Of a stretch of DNA of 64,000 nt, positions 1-12,600 are shown one piece after another. Position 1 is the stretch's first letter. The number at the start of each line of letters is the position of its first letter. The notes beneath the pieces were generated by a model, which was given only the letters and a program-made list of their open reading frames with translations, ran no database searches and had not been told where the DNA came from. The DNA comes from Xylocopa sonorina. Lineage: Eukaryota > Arthropoda > Insecta > Hymenoptera > Apidae. The DNA lies in the NCBI RefSeq assembly GCF_050948175.1, contig NC_135203.1, forward strand, positions 2,914,001-2,978,000. Reading direction: 5' to 3'. The position numbers and the translations under genes were made by a program.

Positions 1-724
1 TATCGCTAAGATTTCTCGCAGCGTGCAACAGCGTTTGGAACTTCGAAACGGGGACCATGTACAACGATCGTCTCCATTACGCAACCGCGTCCCTTTCGTC
101 TCCTCTTTTGTTCGCATCCCTCTTCGCCACCCTTATCGTCTCGCTCGAGAGTTCACTGTAACGCAGCGGGTCGCGTAGCCGAAATGCCCTGTCCGGATGT
201 TAATTGCGCCGCTTTATCGCGTCCAGCTCGTTTCCCCTTGCGACACACGCGCGCGCGGAGAAACGATTTCTCCTCGTACCCCTCGGACGTTCCACCTTCC
301 CTCTGTCCTCGAATCTCCGCGTCTTCTTTCTCTCGCGGCCCGGTAATATATATGGCCGGCGTGGGCGGCCCACGTGGGTTTGACAGCTAAGCCTACGAAA
401 ACTGGTTACACCCACAAGCCGCGCAGGTCGCGCCGCGTCGGGAAGAGGCACACGCCAGGTAGGCGCGCTCCGTTCCGTCCCGTCGCCGTTTCTAGCGGCT
501 GATCTTTCCTCGACTCGGACACGTGGCAATCCTGCCCCACCATGGACAACGTTTCTAACCCTCTCTTCAATCAACAAGCTAAATTACTATTTTTTCTAGC
601 TTCGTTCTTCGATTTCGAAGCTAGGAAAAATTGTTGCTACCGATATTGCGCATGACAGAGGTATCTTTCTCGCCATTTTTCGTGTCCATCATCCTTTCTG
701 GTCACTTATTTACCGATGTTTTAA
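1..724. other. Non-coding flank, GC-rich
   Basis: No exon with convincing splice sites is seen. A TATA-like string (TAATATATATGG) lies at 346-357, inside CpG-rich sequence containing CCACGTGG shortly downstream, but no initiator or start codon nearby supports a promoter call. The long minus-strand open frame here (200-577) is Arg-rich and has the look of a chance ORF in CpG-dense DNA. Confidence 0.3.
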
Positions 725-1210
725 TTGGTCGATGAATCAGTCAGGTTTATATTATTTATGAAGGAAGCTTCTTTTCGATACTCCTCGAGAGGGCTTAGAA
801 AGATGTGGAGAACGTTACCTTTGAAGCAAAGCACAGAGTTCTATCTATATAAAGTAGGAGTAAAGCGCGACGAATCGCATCAGGAGATCCTTTGCGGGAA
901 TGTAGATATTCTGGAAGACAGATTTTTTATGGGCGCCGGTATTTTATGTTATTTTCGCGGTGAATGTCAGTCAAGGATGGCGAATCGAGAGTCACAGGGT
1001 CGTCTCCCGGAATGGTCCTCCGGCGATCGTCTGGCATTTATCGTCTTCTTTCACTTAACGCCGATGCTCGCGGATTACACACCGTATCGCGGTAAACGTA
1101 GCATCCCGTCCAACGTTCTGCTCGTTCGCTCCGTTTTTATCGTGCCGTATAACTTTACGGTGCCCCTCGCGTTTAGGGGACGAACGTGCGCGCTCGTTTC
1201 CACCGTCTAA
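725..1210 (+). CDS. Unassigned 161-codon open frame
   Basis: This is an uninterrupted plus-strand frame in sequence of moderate GC, which makes chance openness a little less likely than elsewhere in the window. It opens at TTG, and the first in-frame ATG is near 761. The translation has a mixed, globular-looking composition with several aromatic and hydrophobic runs in its second half, but no domain, signal peptide or family is recognised. No upstream acceptor or Kozak-like start was found, and codon use lacks the GC-rich third positions of the better exons at 6.9 kb and 52-55 kb. It may be chance or a decayed coding segment. Confidence 0.12.
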   Translation: MVDESVRFILFMKEASFRYSSRGLRKMWRTLPLKQSTEFYLYKVGVKRDESHQEILCGNVDILEDRFFMGAGILCYFRGECQSRMANRESQGRLPEWSSGDRLAFIVFFHLTPMLADYTPYRGKRSIPSNVLLVRSVFIVPYNFTVPLAFRGRTCALVSTV

Positions 1211-4200
1211 TAAAGGAAACTAATATTTTTCCCAGCGTTACGCGACGCAGAGGCGTTTAAAGCCATCGCAATGCCCACCTCCTGCTTATTCGAAACGTTT
1301 CTAAATGCTCGTAACGCGACTGTTAACAAGACCTGTCGCTGGCGAAGTCAGTCGATCGAACGACCACTCTGTCGACAGTGATCGTTGCGCGTAAAGATCG
1401 GATAGCAGCAATTCTTCAAAGCAGTCCATTTCCCTGCTTACAATCGACTTGTTATGGAAATGATATCCACGTTCGATGACAAAATTAACCGATCCAACGA
1501 TCTATCTCGACAGCGATCCTTGGAATTTCACGATCGGAATTAGTCATCTCTCTATCTACGATCTACCCGACACAGAGCTGTTTCGCGACGATATCGGTCG
1601 GGTTCGACGTGATCGATCAGCGAACAGCTACTATCGCTGGTAAGAGCGGACGGTAAACAACCTGATTTCCACGATCGAAACAATGCAAAGGCGGAACGCC
1701 GCATCGACGACGTAAACGAAAACGAAACGAAACGAAACGGTCGATCGGTCGTGTGTGTTGCGAGAGTCGCGATAGAAAAAGCAGCGTTGGCAGCGAGCCG
1801 CGTGGGCAAGCTGGCGTGTCTAATAAACATAAAGGAGTCGGACACTGTCGTTACCCGCGTTTCCATTTTTTCCCATTCGTTACCAGCGTGGCGTTCGTTC
1901 CTACTGCTGGGCCACTGCCCTGCCCCTCGTCCATCGCGCCACCGCGTCGAGCACACCTTCGCGGACAATTAATTTACCTCACGGCGTATAGCCCGGAGAC
2001 TCGCGGAGGTTACAGGCGTAGCTTGCGGCCTACCTGCCAGAAATGGAGTTGGTTTCGCCGGTTAAGATACGATCGTATACGTACGAGGCACACATCCTCG
2101 CCGGTAGCGTTGAGAAAAACGCCATAACTTCGAGTCGTATATGGCGGCAATGCACAGGTGCATGCCACCGTGCATCTACTCCCCCCCTGGCCCCACGAGC
2201 TCCCTTTCGTAGCCACCAACCATCCACGGGCACCCCTTCTTCGTGGACCCTTTCCTCTCCTCGAACCCCGTCGTCGTTCGAGTCGACTCTCGATCGAACG
2301 TGCGCGTAGAATGTCAATTGTTTCTCTCTACCCTCTCCCTCTCCTTCTCCCACCTCCTCTTTAACCGCTCCCCCGTTGCTTGTTCTCCACGCTCTTCTTT
2401 TCCGTGTGCGTTTTTCGCGCTCTCCGTGGACCCCTCTCACGATCTCTCACTCTCTCTCTCTCTTTCTCTCCCACCCTCTTTACCCGTAGCCGCGTCTATC
2501 GCAGCGACAGGCGTTCGATCGATCGTCCCTCTTTTCCACCGCGATTCGATCGCTGCTACGGTTCGGGAGTGAACGGCCAGAAAATATGGTGGAAAACGGA
2601 GCGGCGAGTACGTCGGTTTCAGAAGGTTTCGAAGGACGCGAAGGCTGTACGCGGTCGGGTTTCCTAACAGTCTTGGGAATGACTGTTATTGCGTGCCACT
2701 TTGCTGTCAAATCTACGCTCGATGGAAACTATTGAGCAACGCCACGGGTAATTATGTTACGGCTCTTTCCACGCGTCTGTTACGCGATGCTTCTGCGAGA
2801 ACAAAATTTTACTGCACTGCTTCCCATCCCTTCGACATCCTCAATCGATATAGCCCTTGCGATCGTTTTAATTTATTCACAAGATCCTGGATACCATGAG
2901 AAACATTCTTGCAACGTTGACGCTTACTACCAGCTGACCGTCAACCCTTATCCTCCATCGCGTCAGGCGATAATCCACGGTGAAGCAAGGGTGAAATCGC
3001 GGACTCGTCGGTGCCCATTCTCCTCTCCCAACTTTAAAAGCCATTACAAACGCTCTCCTCGTCCCATCCTCCCGATCGGAGAGTGCTCGTGCCTCTGATT
3101 GGAGACACGAACCTTCCCTGGCCGCTCGCTCGACGTCCTTTACCCCTACCTTCTATTATCCTCTCTCCCTGGCGCGCGCGGGGCCGGTGCCATTGCTCGG
3201 TTGCCAAAGACGAGTGGTAACGAGCGGGTAAAAAATAATTAGTATGTCCGCCGACCGCGGTGCTTCTAGAAATAGACCGGTCCGCATAATCATCCGCCGA
3301 TTCCGAGACCGCTTTGGAAACCTGCCGGCTGCTTTGCGAGCCTCTCGCGACGTGTGCGCGGGGCGACGCGCGTGCGTGCGCGCGCGCGCGCGCAGGTTAC
3401 CGCCGGCTCCTCGAGGACGCGAGGGAATTTCGCGAGATAACAGCTCTCGGTTGCAGCACGCGTCGCCGCGTACGCGACACTTGCTCGACGTTTATTAGCC
3501 AACGATCGAGATTACGATCGCTTATTAGCTGGTAGATCGAAGGTGGGATCGGTGGCGAGCGCGTACACCAGCTCCTGAACAAATTACCCCTCTACGGGGC
3601 GCGGAGTTCGCGCGGTACGCTGTTTGAACACGGGATGACCGAAACGATGAGACGCTGCGAGGACGTGTTTAATAACAGCAATAATTACCCAAGAATTTAT
3701 TACGCCGTGGTGCGCCTATCGTGAAGAAAGTTGTTAAGCGTAAACACACCGCGTTAACTCTGCAAGTGATTGCTACTGTTCTCCATTTGCTTTACTCATT
3801 AACGGTTGGCTAGCGACGCGAGATGATGCTTGGGATCTGCTTGATGAATGCTAGTTGGTATTATGCGTGTTTACACGGACATAAGTGAGTCGTGTTTGAA
3901 AAGGTTCGATTTCATAAAAATCCAGAAACTTTCGAAGGTTTCAGAGGGTTGATTCGTGTAGTTTTAAGAAAAACGTGCCAGGCGTTTCGTAAATAACGTC
4001 GTTCGCTTGATATCCCGCGGCGATCTTGAAACGGTGTCGAGGAGGCAGCAACGGGGAGGGTCCGTCGGGAGGCGCGGACGATCCGCGGACAAGCGGAAGG
4101 TGTAACGCGGCGCGAGAGGCAGCTCGGGACGCGCGCGTGTCCTGTCGACGTCGGCTTTCAGCCGCGCGTGGCTTTCTCCACGGCTCGCTCGCGCGGTGAG

Positions 4201-6940
4201 AGTTGAATTTATGAATGGACGAGCGAAGGGCGAGCGTGGGCTCGCCCACGCGCTTTATCATAATCGGTACCTCCGGCCTAGTCACGCCTGCCATAACTGC
4301 CTAGGCATGGAGCAAGGTTGCGAGCGAGCGAGCTGCGAGCGTGCTCCCAGCGCGCTTCGATGGATGAATGAAACCGCGACCCATTCACCGGTTCCGATTG
4401 CGAAACCATCCGCCCCTCGAGGGGAGGAGGGACACCCGACGATCGTCCGATTCCTATTCTAATTTATTCCAAATTTCGAGGTGTCGCCACCAGTGTTCCT
4501 GGATTCGTCGCGATGCCACGAGTAATTGCGATGGCCGCTCGAGAAGCGCCTCTCGGTGAATGAACGAAGGGCACGCGTGGGCAGCGACAGCCTACGCCGC
4601 TGATGAAATCGAATCTGGTGATACGACTATTGCGACGCTGCTTTATCGAGACTTCTGTTAATTCGATGAAATCGTCGGCCATCCGCGATGTTGGAATTTA
4701 GTGGATCTGAAACAGCTTTTTTAGAGAAAGGGCTAAGAATTTCCTAACGACCCGCCTGGAAGTAGCTAACCTTTTGATTACTCTTGGCGCCTAAAGACGC
4801 TTAGAAAACTTATAATGCAACGCGGGAACAATTGTTTTAATGTAATGGAGTTTTCTGTTTTGATCATTTGAATGTATTTTATCAGAATTGCACGCCTAAT
4901 GAAAAGTTTCACCGTTCACGGTGTCTCAAAGTCTGTCGTAGTCGAAGGGTTCGAAACGATTAAGTCAAATACCGTATATATATCCTCCACTCCTACATTG
5001 TTTGTGTCACCTGGTTATTTTCATGGAATGATTCGATTAACGAAATATACGTTCAAAGTTGTATGGTGCAGAGAGTGACCAAGTTGCATCATGTTCAAAC
5101 GATCCGAAACAGTAGGAAAAGCGCGGCATTTGAATATTCACGTGGGTGTCCGACGATATACGACACAAACGAGTCTAATTTTACGACGAAGGTCGAGTCG
5201 CCATTTTTCAATTGCACCGGCGAGATGATCGATTGCGACACGTCGCGAAATCGATCGCAAACGAACATTTTCCGTTTCGAACTATTGTCGGGCCAAGCGC
5301 GACCCGCTTCTTCGTTCAATCTGCGCCTCACATTGGATCGTATTAACTCGATGCAAACTCTGCAAATGTATCGTAGCTGCTATATTGTTCAACTCTTACG
5401 TAGCTCTATCTTTTCATACAACGTACAACGTACGCGCAATCGATCGACGCGAGTAATTAGGGGTTGAACGGACAGTCGTTAAAAGGCGGTCCTAATCACA
5501 GAGGTTTTCCACGCGAAGGGTCCGCGAGCTGACAGCTGAACGCGAGGAGGATGAATAATCCATGGAGCACGCCTCGAGACAATGTACGCGTCCCACACAG
5601 GAATTTCAGGTGTTTCGACTAACGAGCGATTTGCATGAAACAACGAGGACGGCCGAGCAACGGGGAACCGGGACGAACCAGTTTCGAATCGGGCCGGGAT
5701 ACATTCGTATAACTCTTTAAACGCGCGTAATCCGCCAGGGTCGCCCTCCATTCCTCGCCCTCCCTTTTGTTCCTCGTTCCTCATTCTCGATACAGCTGAG
5801 CGAAAATACGCTAATTACGGTTCGTAGCTCCCGCGTTACGACCCCCGCTTCGAAACGGCCCATTACAAACTCGCTCCGAAGGCATCTCGTAATTACGCTA
5901 TCCCTCGATACCATCTCACTCGGGTTCGCCGAACGGATCCGCCGCGGCGCGATCAAATTGCTCGCGTTCTGAAGAAACGTGGATCAAATGTTTCGCTAGA
6001 TCTATCTGTCGATGGATCAATCGGAAATGATCGTCTCTATGGAACACGGTACCTCGAGGACACAGCTCCTCGATGGTATACGTGAGATTTCGCGTAACGC
6101 TTCTCCACTGGAATCTCTACTGCTCGTTTCTAACGATATTTCTGCGTTTAAATAGCTTCGACATAATACGATACAAATTACGGTGTAAAATACGAGGATT
6201 AATTTGCACCAGCCGGTATTTTCGTCTAATTGTAGCCGCATAGCAACTCATGGAAGATTTATATCGTTAATTTATAACTTATTTCCCTGATGAATTCGAG
6301 TTTTTGCCAGGACGGCGTGCACCGATTTTCCCCGGTTTCCCGCGGGCAACGCGTTCCGTGGAACGCACCTATCGCTGGCAATTATCGCAACCACCGACAG
6401 GTGGATGGGATCGCAACGCGGAAAGAGAACCGACCGCGGCGGAAAAAGAGCATCGAGCCGTTCCCTTCGTCGCGGGAGAGTTGCGCGAAACGTTCTGTCA
6501 GTCGACAGTTTAATTCACCGCGCGGAATAATCGGCCACAGCGAGCGTAATCGGTTGTTCTAACGATGCCACTTAGAATTCTTGGTAAAAACCGTCCAGCC
6601 CTCGCGGAACGCCAAACATCCATGCGATAAGCACGGCGATCGTTCGTTTCCGCGTAGGGAACCAACTCGCGCTCTCACGATTTGTGTACGAACACGCGAT
6701 GGACGCGTTTCATTCATTCCCAGCCAATCTACGCGTCCATCGTGTGCTATCGATATTTTTTCAGCAGGCTGCAAAGTCTTATAGAAAAATAAGAAATCGA
6801 TACAACCTCGAGATACTGTCTCTATTATTGACAAAGTTTTCAAATAAGGTATCAACGTGTGAGAACACTGTAACGCTTATGTAACAATGCTAACATCGAC
6901 GACACTTGGTTGGTAAAGGAGAAGGTTGATGAAACGTTAC
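1211..6940. other. Non-coding; probably intron downstream of first exon
   Basis: If the minus-strand exon at 6941-7031 is real, this is its first intron. An imperfect AAACG pentamer run is at 1714-1739. Pyrimidine-rich DNA runs from about 2320 to 2480, with a (CT)n core at 2442-2470. A (GC)n run suited to Z-DNA lies near 3377-3394. A POU octamer (ATTTGCAT) is at 5629-5636. The open frames at 5063-5467 and 6017-6241 have plausible amino-acid composition, but no start or splice context supports them. Confidence 0.4.
2442..2470. repeat. (CT)n microsatellite
   Basis: Nearly pure CT dinucleotide run within a longer pyrimidine tract, interrupted by single T insertions. It is a simple repeat. On the minus strand it reads GAGAG, the sequence bound by GAGA-factor-type proteins in insects. 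Confidence 0.8.
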
Positions 6941-7031
6941 CTTTATCGCGCTTGATGCGTCTGCAAATGGCGCACATGCGGCGGCCGCAGTGCTGCCTCT
7001 CGGGCTTCTGCTCCGTGTCCAAGGTAACCAT
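6941..7031 (-). CDS. First coding exon, Cys-rich basic N-terminus (30 codons)
   Basis: The start ATG is at 7031-7029, in the context GCAACCATGG (A at -3, G at +4). Thirty codons follow, then a donor (AAAG|GTAACG) with the intron starting at 6940, so the exon ends in phase 1. Third positions are mostly G or C, as in the 52-55 kb exons and unlike nearby chance frames. The peptide starts MVTLDTEQ and ends HCGRRMCAICRRIKRDK. Three cysteines spaced C-x4-C-x2-C followed by a basic patch suggest a membrane-targeting (palmitoylation) or metal-binding N-terminus; this is inference. No acceptor with a pyrimidine tract precedes it, so it is best read as a first exon whose next exon lies beyond the left edge. 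Alternative N-termini of PDE4/dunce-type phosphodiesterases end in the same phase, but the identity is unproven. Confidence 0.6.
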
Positions 7032-8160
7032 GGTTGCTACGGATATTTTCTATCGAATATCCCCGTTTCTCTCTACACGTATGACACGTATTATTACGTA
7101 CATATATATGCGTTCGACATTTCACTGACAAGTCTTCCAACGTCGTTCGTGGTGCGCGTCCTCTTCGACTTGGCACTAACACGGATCTCTCACGAGCACT
7201 AAGGCGAACCGAAGATTCACGCGTTATCACAGCTGATCTGATTTGCCACGGACACTGACTAGATAGAATCCTCTTCCGTTCACGATGGCGCCGGCGGAAA
7301 CTCGTCCCGTTTCTCGTCACGATGCTTGATGCTCCAACAGTTGGCGGTCCCTGTAACCATTGACTCTCAGCGTCGATCGTCGACGAGACTCGTCTCGTCG
7401 CGACGATCGACGTCTTCTGCTTCGACGCTACAGCTATTTCGATTCTTCGATTCACTTTGCTCGACAGTCAGAAACGAAGGTTCTTCGAGAATCGAAAGAC
7501 TGCAGTACCAAGCGTTCCGTGTAGTCTGCTCTTCGATCCTTCTCCCGTCGTCCTGCTGCCTCTCCTAGAACGCTTGATCCTCGACAATTTCACCAACACC
7601 TCGCTGCACGCGGACTGCTTAATCACTTTCTCCTCGGCGCCCTCTTAATTGCGCGGCGACGTATCAATTTCACGCGCGTTCTCCCCTCGTCTGTTATGCA
7701 CGCGTGTACGCACGACCGCTGCGTTTCGCGCGATCCGATCGACTAAGCTGCTCGCTAATAACTACGCCTAATCGTCGCGGGGATGACGAATCGCGACGCA
7801 CAAGCTCGCTCATCGGCGCGGACAATGAAACTGCGATAGATCGCCGTGACTCCGCCCATGGAGCAGAAATCACCACCAATAAATCGATTCGGTTGTAAAC
7901 AAGAATATCTGAGGAATCCGTCTTTTTCAGTCGATGATGATCTACTCTCGAACGTAACGCTGCGCTGCTAATCCCAGTATTTCCGAAAAAAGCCTTCTTA
8001 TTCGCGCGTTGCACAGTTCTTTTTACTGCACAATGTAAGACAATTAGGGTAATTTAAAGAGTAACGGACCGACGTGGCAACGTTTTGGACCATCGAGGCG
8101 TTTTCGTCTCATCTGTCCCACGGAGCAGCCTTGGCGTGCATTATCGACTCTGTTACCACT
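7032..8160. other. Upstream region of the 7.03-kb first exon
   Basis: On the minus strand this is the 5' side of the first coding exon. No TATA box or clean initiator was found next to the ATG. A remote 5' UTR exon (for example from the promoter-like region at 13.3-15.1 kb) is therefore possible. No other gene is seen. Confidence 0.35.
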
Positions 8161-8290
8161 TGGTTCGAATGGTCGCGGCTAATTAAGCTTAATTCAATTT
8201 AATTAAAGCCCGATCTTTGGCCCTTGGACATCGCGCGGGCAATTAGCGAGAGGAATCGGTTGGCCTAATCGTTCCAAATTAATAGAGATC
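8161..8290. promoter_or_regulatory. TAAT-rich homeodomain-type cluster
   Basis: TAATTA cores lie at 8180-8185 and 8200-8205, with TTAATT, CAATTAG and CTAAT matches up to 8280. The segment includes a perfect 14-bp palindrome, AATTAAGCTTAATT, at 8181-8194. The cluster sits in GC-rich DNA, so the AT-rich cores stand out. Such islands are typical of insect developmental enhancers bound by homeodomain proteins. Function is inferred from motif density only. Confidence 0.25.
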
Positions 8291-8372
8291 GGGGTGGCAG
8301 CGACGCGGGGACGATCCGTTTCTTTCCACGCTGCCCTCGTTACTTTTTTTTATTTTCCAACCTTTTCCCCCG

Positions 8373-8396
8373 TCTCTCTCTCTCTCTTTCTCTCTC
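8373..8396. repeat. (CT)n microsatellite
   Basis: CT dinucleotide run with one TTTC interruption. Simple repeat. Confidence 0.75.
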
Positions 8397-9301
8397 GCGG
8401 CTGTTCGTTTCGTACCGTTCGGATGGACGCGCGTGGGCGTCGTTTCGTCGCTGCACGCCGCGAAATTACGGTGAATTATCGACGATCCGGAAACACAGCC
8501 GGTTGGAGACGCCTCGTTCGAACTTTCGAAAACGTGAGAGGCGCACGCTTGCCCGGCGGCTGTTCATTCAGAAAAATCGTGCGCGGTGAAAGCAACGCAA
8601 AAAATGTCGATACTCGCACGGAAAATCCTTGCGATGCTCTTCTTACGAGGCCTGACTTTTCGTCGATCGTAATATTCCCACGCGAACGCTATAATACTTG
8701 TCGACAGTCTGTGTTACGTTGATCAAGGATACACGCGTTCTACAGAAGCTACCATCGAAGTCGATAGAGTCATGCACAGAGTATTGTAAAAACAATTAAC
8801 GTGTCTGATAATTCCTCGTTAAGTGACAACCCTTTTTTCTCCTTATAGAAAGAAAGTATTTTTCTATTTCGATATACGAACACGATGTATTACGTCTAAA
8901 TAGTTTGCGAGAATGATAAATGTTGCCATTCAGATCGGACACAACCAGATTCTGCCACCTTCGGATACTACGTTTATAGATAGAGCTCGACGACGATCAA
9001 TTATCCCATATGGAAAACGTAATAATAGTCCCTGTCTCGTGGACGCTCGTGCAAGGTATTACGTGCTATTACCAACGAATCGCTTTATCAATTTCACGCA
9101 CAATTAACAGCACGTTACCCTCCAAAAGATATTCAATGCCGGCGCAGCGTAAAAGTGAATTAGCAACCAAAACAGAGACGCCCAACTGTTTGTATACCTG
9201 CGCGACCTTACGCGGCGACTGGAGACTTCGATGCCCGCACAAGCGATGCGCCACGCGGCGCTGCTCAGTAGCCTTACGGCCGTGAAACATGCGGAAGGCG
9301 T

Positions 9302-9332
9302 TCTCTCTCTCTCTCTCTCCTTCTTTCTCTCT
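9302..9332. repeat. (CT)n microsatellite
   Basis: CT run grading into CTTT-type variants. Simple repeat. Confidence 0.75.
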
Positions 9333-9507
9333 TCTATTCCTACTAATATTCAGACGTTCCTAAGCTTTGCATTTCTAAATATCTACAACGAACGTGACGT
9401 TATTCTGTGTGTATGTGCTTAACGTTATTATTTCTCATATCGTAGATTACGAGTGATTTGATTTCGCAAAAATAACAATCACACGACGATGTACACGGTT
9501 AGAGGAG

Positions 9508-9627
9508 ATGTTGCAGCGTCGGCTCTGCGAAGAAGCGGCACAGGTTTCGCCACTGACCGCCGATTTCCATCAACGGGGCTTAATAAGCATCGTCCGAGAG
9601 GAGGCTGGAAGCGACAGTGAAAGTTGA
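9508..9627 (+). CDS. Small ORF (39 aa) ending just before a consensus donor
   Basis: ATG at 9508-9510 and stop TGA at 9625-9627. The peptide is acidic-to-mixed with many Glu residues; it opens MLQRRLCEEAAQV and ends REEAGSDSES. Fourteen bases after the stop lies a perfect donor, GACGCAG|GTAAGT, with the intron starting at 9642. A possible acceptor (GTTGCAG) precedes position 9517 in the same frame. The segment could therefore be a 5' UTR exon with an upstream ORF, a small-protein gene with a spliced 3' UTR, or a coding exon with a different true frame. No family is recognised. A minus-strand open frame covers the same bases but looks less protein-like. Confidence 0.25.
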   Translation: MLQRRLCEEAAQVSPLTADFHQRGLISIVREEAGSDSES

Positions 9628-9647
9628 CAAAACAGACGCAGGTAAGT

Positions 9648-12600
9648 TCCTTTCGGTGTGCTCGCCGCGCACCCACGCGACGCGTTTAATTAACGCCGAA
9701 ATTATTGAAGCCCGAAGCGCGATCACGCGGAGATAGCGAGCGACCACGCGCACTAAATAAGCGCCCACGTAATCGCGCAATTTTCATCCCCGCCACCTCG
9801 CGATTGTTGTGTACATTTTTAATTATCCACGTCGCCTCGTCGCCCACCCGGCTTCGCATATTTTCGCGTTTACACTCGGACTATTCCTCGTCTTTACGCG
9901 AATCCTACGTTTCGCAAGTCCCCGCGAGCTCCTTCGACGTTCACTCTGTTCCACGAATTTTTATTATCGCTGTCCCTTGGACTCGGATAATCGAGACACG
10001 CGACGCCCACGACGCCCCGACGAAATTCCACGCCATTTGTATGTTAATTGTTTCGAAAGTTCCCGAGTTAATTTCCGTTTTATTTCACCACCGCTGTCCG
10101 GCATCCTCGCTTCCTACGTTAATTGATACGCGACGCCAGCCCCTCACGACGCTCTCTAACCTCGAGGGTGCACCGCGTATCCATCGCAATTTCCAAACGT
10201 ATACTTAGCGCGATCCGATTCCACCGATGTCACGGTCGCGTTAACGATCCTTTAAGTATCACTTTGCGCGTATTACCGTGGCTGAGAGCTTATTAGCCGA
10301 CATTATCGCGTTATCGCGGCCGATTACGCAACCGCAATCGGTTCAACCGTGGATCACCGACGGCGTGGATCGACCGTGCCGTGGCACGATTACCGTAATC
10401 ACTGTTATAACTCCTCGGCTGGAGGAATGAGAAACGGTGCCCAGCCCGTGCGATCGTCCGTTTCGTTCGTTAACGCGCGATTGCAAATCGTTCCGTCTCG
10501 ATTTCCAGCCTACTTATCACGGCGGGACCGAAGTGTTCGATTCGGGGGGATCATTAATCCGCATTTCAGCCGTTCGCAACGCCCCGCTTAATTAACCGTG
10601 CCAGAGTAAATAGCACAATTTGTTATATTAATGGCTTATCGAGTTACGAAATTAACGCTCCCTCTGCTAACCGTTCGATGTCGAGGTGGTCCACCGTGCG
10701 AGCGATCCTGATCGTCTGTCCTGTCGGTTCCGCCCCCTTCTGACATGCGGATGTTCCGTGACAGACAATGGCGCGATGACGCGCAGATCGAACAGCGTCC
10801 TGTCTTTAGTTTCTACTGTCACGTCTCTTAAACGACTAGAATCCCTCTTTCCAAAATTCGCTTTATCTACGAAATCATATGGCAAGTTACTAATTTGCAG
10901 TTAAACTTTTATCGTACGCTGAATTGTTTATTTCTTCCGCGAATCTGAAGATTAAAGCAGAAGAAGGATCCGTAGAATTGTTCGCGGTAAGGACTGACAA
11001 AAGTGTGGCTCACAGGCGAATTTCGCGAGGAAAAGTAAAGGGGGTTGCGAAAGAGAAATCGTACGGCGGACCCTCCTCGCGGCGAAGAGGAATTGCTTGG
11101 CCCCTCCCACGAGGCTCCCTGGCGGCTGCCACGGCCTCGACACGCATTTCCAAAGACTCTTTTCGTCGTGACGTACCCATCAGCCCCCGTCGTTATCTGA
11201 TCGTGTCGATCTTCTCATGATCTTTCACTATGCCTCTCGCGCGTACTCCTCCGATCCAGCGCGCGGCATTCGAAACGGAACGATCGTTCCCAGATAGCGC
11301 AGCTATCGCGCCGATTCCTATGCGACGCGTGTCTCGATCTTATCGGCCGGCAACTGACAATCAACGATTCGCGATTTCACGAAACTCGCCGTGCGCGACG
11401 CGCTTTCAAGGTCCACTTGATAACAGCCCTCGTGGAAAATTGGATTATTAATATATAGTTTTGTCAACGTGGCACTGGTTGGATGTTCAGAAACTGCTCG
11501 CATCCTCGAAAGGAGAAGAAGCTTGCTCGATGAGAACCATTTAAACATCAGAGGAGACGTACTTGCGAAAACATAGCAGCTCAATGTAGCAATAAACTAA
11601 AAAGCAAACAACCGAGGAAATCGAAAACAAATAGACGACAGGAAACGAAACTGCGAAACACAGATTGATCTCGATGGAGGCTACCATCGCGGTGAAAGCG
11701 ATTTCATTAAAATAAAACGTCCACCGTTTCCAGTAGCCATCGCCAAGCGTCCAACAAAACCACGTCCACGTTTATCTCACGAATAATTCCGCTGGATCCT
11801 TCCAGAGTAATTCAAACTTCCAAGCAAAGTTCACCCAACGAAGCACCCCAGAATTGTGCTTCGAACGAAACGTCGTTCAATAGCTTCGAACAGTCTTACT
11901 CAGATGCGCGATCGACGTCCACCGTTGGCACCGCTAACGAGGGCCCAGCCAATTAACCGAACCGCGAACGCGTAACTCCCGAAACTCGAGCGGCGATGGA
12001 TTTAAAAGGCCCCCCGCTTGGCCGGGCGTGGAAATCGGCAGGGACGATCAGAAAGTTAACGGTGGTGGCTCAGGGCCCAGTCATAAGGCCCCGTAGACGT
12101 GTTTGCGAAACGAGGTAGATCGAATCCGATCGCGATTCAATTAATATCGGACGCCGCGGACCGGCGGTTGATTTAATTATCAGATTCTGGCGGTGGCGAT
12201 AGGGATCGCTTCATTAAGGAACGCGCGTACGAGTCGCGCGGCGGAGGGCCCACGTGTTCGATCCACGGGGCCGGGTATTCTCGCCTCTCGTCATCGTCGC
12301 GTACCTCGCGAGGCTTATTTATCGAACTGCCTCCGCCGCGTGCAGAAATTTCCGTACGAACGCGCTCGTTAGCCGCGACGCTTATCCACTGGGACGACGA
12401 TGCTCGCGGATACGCTTACGAGCGATCGAAAATAGCGACGACGGCTGGTAGAAACCTCCGAGCTTCTCGTTCGAAGAATGACTTCCGGTCGCTCGCTGGG
12501 AGCCAACAATTTTATCGGAAGAATGCTAACACTGGGTAGTTTCAGGCACGACTGCGTTGAATCGACTCGACTGTCAATGCGCGTAGCGAGAAAATGCAAA

